A stretch of DNA of 64,000 nt, taken from contig NC_019879.2 in the NCBI RefSeq assembly GCF_002234675.1, positions 8,375,325 to 8,439,324 of the forward strand, read 5' to 3'. The notes below the pieces were generated by a model that worked only from the letters and a program-made list of their open reading frames with translations, searched no databases and was not told the DNA's origin. A program made the position numbers and the translations under genes. Positions 57,001-64,000 of this stretch are shown one piece after another (the first letter of the stretch is position 1; each line of letters opens with the position of its first letter). This DNA comes from Oryzias latipes (Eukaryota > Chordata > Actinopteri > Beloniformes > Adrianichthyidae).

Positions 57001-60000
57001 TTCGTGTTGAGAGTTATTGATTCTTGTTGATAGTTATTGTTTCGTGTTGAGAGTTATTGATTCATGAGTTATTGTTTCGTGTTGAGTTATTGTTTCGGGA
57101 GTTATTGTTTCGTGTTGAAAGTTATTGATTCGTGTTGTAAGTTATTGATTCGTGTTGAGAGTTATTGTAACATGTTGTGAGTTATTGTTTCGTGTTGTGA
57201 GTTATTGATTTGTGTTGTGAGTTATTGTTTCGTGTTGTCAGTTATTGATTCGTGAGTTATTGTTTCATGTTGTGAGTTATTGTTTCGTGAGTTATTGTTT
57301 CGTGTTGAGAGTTATTGATTCGTGTTGAGAGTTTTTAATTCGTGTTGAGAGTTATTGATTCGTTTTGTGAGTTATTGATTTGTGTTGTGAGTTATTGTTT
57401 CGTGAGTAATTGATTCGTGTTGAGAGTGATTGATTCGTGTTGTAAGTCGTTGATTCGTGTTGTGAGTCATTGTTTTATGTTGAGAGTTATTAATTCGTGT
57501 TGTGAGTTCATGTTTCGTGTTGTGTGCTATTGATTCGTGAGTTATTGTTTCATGTTGTGAGTAATTGTTTCGTATTGAGTTATTAATTCGTGTTGTGAGT
57601 TATTGTTTCGTGAGTTATTGTTTCGTGTTGAGAGTTATTGATTTGTGTTGTGAGTTATTGTTTCGTGTTGTGAGTTATTGATTCGTGAGTTATTGTTTCA
57701 TGTTTTGAGTTATTGTTTCGTTAGTTATTGTGTCGTGTTGAGAGTTATTGATTCGTGTTTAGGGTTATTGATTCTTGTTGAGAGTTATTGTTTCATGTTG
57801 TGAATTATTGCTTCGTGAGTTATTGTTTCGTGAGTTATTGATTCGTGTTGAGAGTGATTGATTCGTGTTGTGAGTCATTGATTCGTGTTGTGAGTTATTG
57901 TTTTGTTTTGGGAGTTATTAATTCATGTTGTGAGTTATTGATTCGTGAATTATTGTTTCATGTTGTGAGTTATTGTTTCGTGGGTTATTGTTTCATGTTG
58001 TGAATTAATGTTTCGTATTGAGTTATTAATTCGTGTTGTGAGTTATTGATTCGTGTTGAGAGTTATTGATTTGTCTTGTGAGTTATTGATTTGTCTTGTG
58101 AGTTATTGTTTCGTGTTGTGAGTCATTGTTTCGTGTTGTAAGTTATTTATTCGTGTTGAGAGTTATTGATTCTTGTTGATAGTTATTGTTTCGTGTTGAG
58201 AGTTATTGATTCATGAGTTATTGTTTCGTGTTGAGTTATTGTTTCGGGAGTTATTGTTTCGTGTTGAAAGTTATTGATTCGTGTTCAGTTATTGATTCGT
58301 GTTGAGAGTTATTGTAACATGTTGTGAGTTATTGTTTCGTGTTGTGAGTTATTGATTTGTGTTGTGAGTTATTGTTTCGTGTTGTCAGTTATTGATTCGT
58401 GAGTTATTGTTTCATGTTGTGAGTTATTGTTTCGTGAGTTATTGTTTCGTGTTGAGAGTTATTGATTCATTTTGTGAGTTATTGATTTGTGTTGTGAGTT
58501 ATTGTTTCGAGTTGTGAGTTATTGATTCGTGTTGACAGTTATTGTAACGTGTTGTGAGTTATTGTTTCGTGTTGTGAGTCATTGTTTCGTGTTGTGAGTT
58601 ATTGTTTCGTGTTGTGAGTTATTGATTCGTGAGTTATTGTTTCATGTTGTGAGTTATTGTTTCGTGTTGTGAGTTACTGTTTTGTGTTGAGAGTTATTAA
58701 TTCGTGTTGTGAGTTATTGATTCGTTTTGTGAGTTTTTGATTTGTGTTGTGAATTATTGTTTCGTATTGAGTTAATAATTCGTGTTGTGAGTCATTGTTT
58801 CGTGTTGTAAGTTATTGTTTCGTTTTGAGAGTTATTATTCTATGTTGAGAGTTATTAATTTGTCTTGTGAGTTATTGATTCGTGTTGTGAGTTATTGTTT
58901 CGTGAGTTATTGTTTCGTGTTGGAAGTTATTGATTTGTGTTGTGAGTTATTGTTTCGTGTTGTGAGTTATTGATTCGTGATTTATTGTTTCATGTTGTAA
59001 GTTATTGTTTCGTGAATTATTGTTTCGTATTGAGTTAATAATTCGTGTTGTGAGTCATTGTTTCGTGTTGTAAGTTATTGTTTCGTTTTGAGAGTTATTA
59101 TTCCATGTTGAGAGTTATTAATTTGTCTTGTGAGTTATTGATTCGTGTTGTGAGTTATTGTTTCGTGAGTTATTGTTTCGTGTTGAGAGTTATTGATTTG
59201 TGTTGTGAGTTATTGTTTCGTGTTGTGAGTTATTGATTCGTGAGTTATTGTTTCATGTTGTGAGTTATTGTTTCATGAGTTATTGTTTCGTGAGTTATTG
59301 TTTCGTGTTGAGAGTTATTGATTTGTGTTGTGAGTTATTGTTTCGTGTTGAGTTATTGTTTCGGGAGTTATTGTTTCGTGTTGAAAGTTATTGATTCGTG
59401 TTCAGTTATTGATTCGTCTTGAGAGTTATTGTAACATGTTGTGAGTTATTATTTCGTGTTGTGAGTTATTGATTTGTGTTCTGAGTTATTGTTTCGTGTT
59501 GTCAGTTATTGATTCGTGAGTTATTGTTTCATGTTGTGAGTTATTGTTTCGTGAGTTATTGTTTCGTGTTGAGAGTTATTGATTCGTGTTGAGAGTTATT
59601 AATTCGTGTTGAGAGTTATTGATTCGTTTTGTGAGTTATTGATTTGTGTTGTGAGTTATTGTTTCGAGTTGTGAGTTATTGATTCGTGTTGAGAGTTATT
59701 GTAACGTGTTGTGAGTTATTGTTTCGTGTTGTGAGTCATTGTTTCGTGTTGTGAGTTATTGTTTCGTGTTGTGAGTTATTGATTCGTGAGTTATTGTTTC
59801 ATGTTGTGAAGTTTTGTTTCGTGTTGTGAGTTACTGTTTTGTGTTGAGAGTTATTAATTTGTGTTGTGAGTTATTGATTCGTTTTGTGAGTTTTTGATTT
59901 GTGTTGTGAATTATTGTTTCGTATTGAGTTAATAATTCGTTTTGTGAGTCATTGTTTCGTGTTGTAAGTTATTGTTTCGTTTTGAGAGTTATTATTCCAT

Positions 60001-61504
60001 GTTGAGAGTTATTAATTTGTCTTGTGAGTTATTGATTCTTGTTGTGAGTTATTGTTTCGTGAGTTATTGTTTCGTGTTGAGAGTTATTGATTTGTGTTGT
60101 GAGTTATTGTTTCGTGTTGTGAGTTATTGATTCGTGAGTTCTTGTTTCATGTTGTAAGTTATTGTTTCGTGAGTTATTGTTTCGTATTGAGAGTTATGGA
60201 TTTGTGTTGTGAGTTATTGTTTCGTGTTGTGAGTTATTGATTCATGAGTTATTGTTTCATGTTGTGAGTTATTGTTTCATGAGTTATTGTTTCGTGAGTT
60301 ATTGTTTCGTGTTGAGAGTTATTGATTTGTGTTGTGAGTTATTGTTTCGTGTTGAGTTATTGTTTCGGGAGTTATTGTTTCGTGTTGAAAGTTATTGATT
60401 CGTGTTCAGTTATTGATTCGTGTTGAGAGTTATTGTTTCGTGTTGTGAGTTATTGATTCATGAGTTATTGTTTCATGTTGTGAGTTATTGTTTCATGAGT
60501 TATTGTTTCGTGAGTTATTGTTTCGTGTTGAGAGTTATTGATTTGTGTTGTGAGTTATTGTTTCGTGTTGAGTTATTGTTTCGGGAGTTATTGTTTCGTG
60601 TTGAAAGTTATTGATTCGTGTTCAGTTATTGATTCGTGTTGAGAGTTATTGTAACATGTTGTGAGTTATTATTTCGTGTTGTGAGTTATTGATTTGTGTT
60701 GTGAGTTATTGTTTCGTGTTGTCAGTTATTGATTCGTGAGTTATTGTTTCATGTTGTGAGTTATTGTTTCGTGAGTTATTGTTTCGTGTTGAGAGTTATT
60801 GATTCGTGTTGAGAGTTATTAATTCGTGTTGAGAGTTATTGATTCGTTTTGTGAGTTATTGATTTGTGTTGTGAGTTATTGTTTCGAGTTGTGAGTTATT
60901 GATTCGTGTTGAGAGTTATTGTAACGTGTTGTGAGTTATTGTTTTGTGTTGTGAGTCATTGTTTCGTGTTGTGAGTTATTGTTTCGTGTTGTGAGTTATT
61001 GATTCGTGAGTTATTGTTTCATGTTGTGAGTTATTGTTTCGTGAGTTATTGTTTCGTGTTGAGAGTTATTGATTTGTGTTGTGAGTTATTGTTTCGTGTT
61101 GAAGGTTATTGATTCGTGTTGAGGGTTATTGATTCTTTTTGAGAGTTATTGTATCATGTTGCGAATTATTGCTTCGTGAGTTATTGTTTCGTGAGTTATT
61201 GATTTGTGTTGAGTGATTGATTCGTGTTGTGAGTCATTGATTCGTATTGTGAGTTATTGTTTTGTGTTGAGAGTTATTAATTCATGTTGTGAGTTATTGA
61301 TTCATGAGTTATTGTTTCATGTTGTGATTTATTGTTTCATGAGTAATTGTTTCATGTTGTGAATTATTGTTTCGTATTGAGTTAATAATTCGTGTTGTGA
61401 GTCATTGTTTCGCGTTGTAAGTTATTGTTTCGTTTTGAGAGTTATTGTTCCATGTTGAGAGTTATTAATTCGTTTTGTGAGTTATTGATTTGTGTTGTGA
61501 GTTA
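51091..61504 (+). repeat. Large satellite array with higher-order repeat, part 1
   Basis: About 10.4 kb of head-to-tail monomers, mainly 20 bp (GTTATTGTTTCGTGTTGTGA or GTTATTGATTCGTGTTGAGA) mixed with 15-bp forms (GTTATTGATTCGTGA). The plus strand is T/G-rich and almost devoid of C apart from one CpG per unit. Monomer variants are ordered into a higher-order repeat: the rare marker TTTCGGGAG recurs with its CGGGA at 52546, 53693, 54820, 55969, 57096 and 58245 (steps 1147, 1127, 1149, 1127, 1149). After 58.5 kb the pattern becomes irregular (59362, 60366, 60582). ORFs in it, such as 64 codons at 60420, are compositional artefacts. Confidence 0.98.
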
Positions 61505-62525
61505 TAGGGTTGTGCCGATGGACGATATCATCGTCCATCGTGATGGGTGACTGACATCCCGATGGAGAGACCACCATCGTGATGCCACGCCCCCGGCACG
61601 TTGCGCGTCGACACCATAAGCCGCGGTTACATGTGAAAAATATCTTGATGGGATCAATGGTCAGATTAGAATCCAACCGTGTACATGGGCCCAGAAAAAT
61701 GTTTTCAGAATATAAAAACGTTCACTAAGGTCACACTTTCCGTCGGAATAAATCATTCGCACATGCGCAGTAAGGTTTGAAAAACGGAAGGATATAAACT
61801 CCGCCGAGCGTCTTTTTTTTTCAAACTTTATTGTATGTAACAATTCAATACAAAACAATGTTAAACAGCGCCGAGCGGCTATATACATTGACATGTCAGC
61901 TCGGTAATATACGAGACGGTCTTCTAAACGTGCCTTTAATAATGTTACGGTTATTATGAAACACCTGTTCGCTCATCATTTGAATTTTAATCCGTGTTGT
62001 CAGTGCTTTTTCTGAACGAAGCCAGGATTAGCAGTATGCTAACACGGGCTAACAACATTAGCTTTGGGTGGCGCTGCTTGCTGGCTGCACGTAAACATGT
62101 AAGAATAACATCAGCCTTTATTTAGTCGGGACACGACTGGAAACACAAATCCGTGTGATTGTTTGAATGTTTTCTAAGGACTGAGTGACATTTCTGCTTT
62201 GAAGCTCAAACCGCTGTGTGTGCTGACGATCCGAGCTGTGCACAGACACACACTTTTAGACCCGGTTCTACTAGCGGACTACTTCTTTTCTATTTTGTTT
62301 GTTATTTTTTTTGTTAAAGTCACTTCCCTCAGTTTATACTGGATCATCGCCGATTAGTCATCAGTTGGGAAATAAAATGAAAAAAGCCAAAAAAACGAAT
62401 AGCAGTTAGATAAGAACGAAAAATTTAAAAATACCCCCCCCCCCCCCCGACGATGTCATCGTCCATCCCGATGGTTGACAGCAAACATCGTCAACGGCCA
62501 ATTTAAGGGACATCGCCCAACCCTA
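61505..62525. mobile_element. hAT-type element inserted in the satellite
   Basis: Starts TAGGGTTGTGCCGATGGACG and ends GACATCGCCCAACCCTA. The inverted GATGGACGATATCATCGTCC and GGGATGGACGATGACATCG lie near each end. Flanked by GTGAGTTA (61497-61504, 62526-62533), 8 bp as for hAT, although the host repeat also contains this word. No transposase frame. A 58-bp LINE tail is inserted at 61811-61868. A C run lies at about 62435-62449. Confidence 0.88.
61811..61868 (-). mobile_element. Very short retroposed tail inside the hAT element
   Basis: Flanked by CGCCGAGCG on both sides (61802-61810, 61869-61877), a 9-bp duplication. On the minus strand the insert ends ACAATAAAGTTTGAAAAAAA, a poly-A-type 3' end with an ATAAA signal, so it is an extremely 5'-truncated retroposition event. 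Confidence 0.75.
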
Positions 62526-64000
62526 GTGAGTTATTGTTTCGTGAGTTATTGTTTCGTGTTGTGAGTTATTGTTTCGTGGGTTATTGTTTCATGTTGTGAA
62601 TTAATGTTTCGTATTGAGTTATTAATTCGTGTTGTGAGTTATTGATTCGTGTTGAGAGTTATTGATTTGTCTTGTGAGTTATTGATTTGTCTTGTGAGTT
62701 ATTGTTTCGTGTTGTGAGTTATTTATTCGTGTTGAGAGTTATTGATTCTTGTTGATAGTTATTGTTTCGTGTTGAGAGTTATTGATTCATGAGTTATTGT
62801 TTCGTGTTGAGTTATTGTTTCGGGAGTTATTGTTTCGTGTTGAAAGTTATTGATTCGTGTTGTAAGTTATTGATTCGTGTTGAGAGTTATTGTAACATGT
62901 TGTGAGTTATTGTTTCGTGTTGTGAGTTATTGATTTGTGTTGTGAGTTATTGTTTCGTGTTGTCAGTTATTGATTCGTGAGTTATTGTTTCATGTTGTGA
63001 GTTATTGTTTCGTGAGTTATTGTTTCGTGTTGAGAGTTATTGATTCGTGTTGAGAGTTTTTAATTCGTGTTGAGAGTTATTGATTCGTTTTGTGAGTTAT
63101 TGATTTGTGTTGTGAGTTATTGTTTCGTGAGTAATTGATTCGTGTTGAGAGTGATTGATTCGTGTTGTAAGTCGTTGATTCGTGTTGTGAGTCATTGTTT
63201 TATGTTGAGAGTTATTAATTCGTGTTGTGAGTTCATGTTTCGTGTTGTGTGCTATTGATTCGTGAGTTATTGTTTCATGTTGTGAGTAATTGTTTCGTAT
63301 TGAGTTATTAATTCGTGTTGTGAGTTATTGTTTCGTGAGTTATTGTTTCGTGTTGAGAGTTATTGATTTGTGTTGTGAGTTATTGTTTCGTGTTGTGAGT
63401 TATTGATTCGTGAGTTATTGTTTCATGTTTTGAGTTATTGTTTCGTTAGTTATTGTGTCGTGTTGAGAGTTATTGATTCGTGTTTAGGGTTATTGATTCT
63501 TGTTGAGAGTTATTGTTTCATGTTGTGAATTATTGCTTCGTGAGTTATTGTTTCGTGAGTTATTGATTCGTGTTGAGAGTGATTGATTCGTGTTGTGAGT
63601 CATTGATTCGTGTTGTGAGTTATTGTTTTGTTTTGGGAGTTATTAATTCATGTTGTGAGTTATTGATTCGTGAATTATTGTTTCATGTTGTGAGTTATTG
63701 TTTCGTGGGTTATTGTTTCATGTTGTGAATTAATGTTTCGTATTGAGTTATTAATTCGTGTTGTGAGTTATTGATTCGTGTTGAGAGTTATTGATTTGTC
63801 TTGTGAGTTATTGATTTGTCTTGTGAGTTATTGTTTCGTGTTGTGAGTCATTGTTTCGTGTTGTAAGTTATTTATTCGTGTTGAGAGTTATTGATTCTTG
63901 TTGATAGTTATTGTTTCGTGTTGAGAGTTATTGATTCATGAGTTATTGTTTCGTGTTGAGTTATTGTTTCGGGAGTTATTGTTTCGTGTTGAAAGTTATT
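62526..64000 (+). repeat. Large satellite array, part 2 (runs off window)
   Basis: Same monomers and higher-order repeat (TTTCGGGAG marker with CGGGA at 62821 and 63970, step 1149). Private variants (TAAGTCGTTGATTCG, GTGTGCTATTGATTC, GTTATTGTGTCGTGTTGAG) coincide with those at 57448, 57526 and 57728, an offset of 5,725 bp. The array continues beyond the right edge. Confidence 0.98.

Noticed and set aside
60420-60614. 64-codon ORF in the satellite
   Set aside because: Its Leu/Phe/Cys/Tyr/Ser-rich sequence is just the translated monomer; similar frames arise wherever a unit length change removes a stop.
51091-64000. Regularly repeated short units that could suggest a CRISPR array
   Set aside because: Units are contiguous with no unique spacers, vary by point changes, and the window is a vertebrate genome.

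Overview
This window is vertebrate nuclear DNA, almost certainly from a teleost fish. Coding exons are sparse and spliced with GT-AG introns. The transposable elements are typical of ray-finned fish (Tc1/mariner, hAT, PIF/Harbinger, piggyBac-like MITEs, L2/Rex-like LINEs, tRNA-derived SINEs). The gene order kctd12(-), acod1(+), cln5(+) matches, from memory, human 13q22. The species cannot be named from the sequence alone.

Layout. 1-9.1 kb: old LINE sequence split by a hAT element, a SINE, a piggyBac-like MITE and a Tc1-like transposon with a nearly full transposase. 9.1-23.8 kb: mostly intergenic, with two LINE relics, a long-TIR element, a second TIR element, SINE pieces and MITEs. 23.8-24.7 kb: intronless kctd12 (290 aa, minus strand). 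25.6-29.8 kb: a SINE broken by a LINE tail, which was itself broken by a Harbinger element carrying another SINE; a TA-flanked mariner-type element lies in the same SINE. 31.1-33.4 kb: a second Harbinger element with a recognisable but broken HARBI1-like transposase and a LINE fragment inside. 35.5-37.8 kb: complete acod1 (5 coding exons, 478 aa). 38.1-41.1 kb: complete gatd3/ES1 (4 coding exons, 253 aa, minus strand), tail-to-tail with acod1. 45.9-48.1 kb: an intact intronless 732-codon coiled-coil ORF that I do not recognise. 49.5 kb: first coding exon of cln5, preceded by CACGTG/CLEAR-like motifs. 51.1 kb to the window end: a GT-rich satellite with ~20/15-bp monomers and a higher-order repeat of ~1.13-1.15 kb, interrupted by one hAT element. 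It apparently lies in cln5 intron 1.

How the genes relate. kctd12 encodes a GABA-B receptor auxiliary subunit, acod1 the mitochondrial itaconate-forming enzyme, gatd3 a mitochondrial DJ-1/PfpI-like protein and cln5 a lysosomal protein. They are neighbours by conserved synteny, not a functional operon. The most unusual parts are the orphan coiled-coil gene and the X-satellite-Y segments on either side of it, the second of which leads into the large array.
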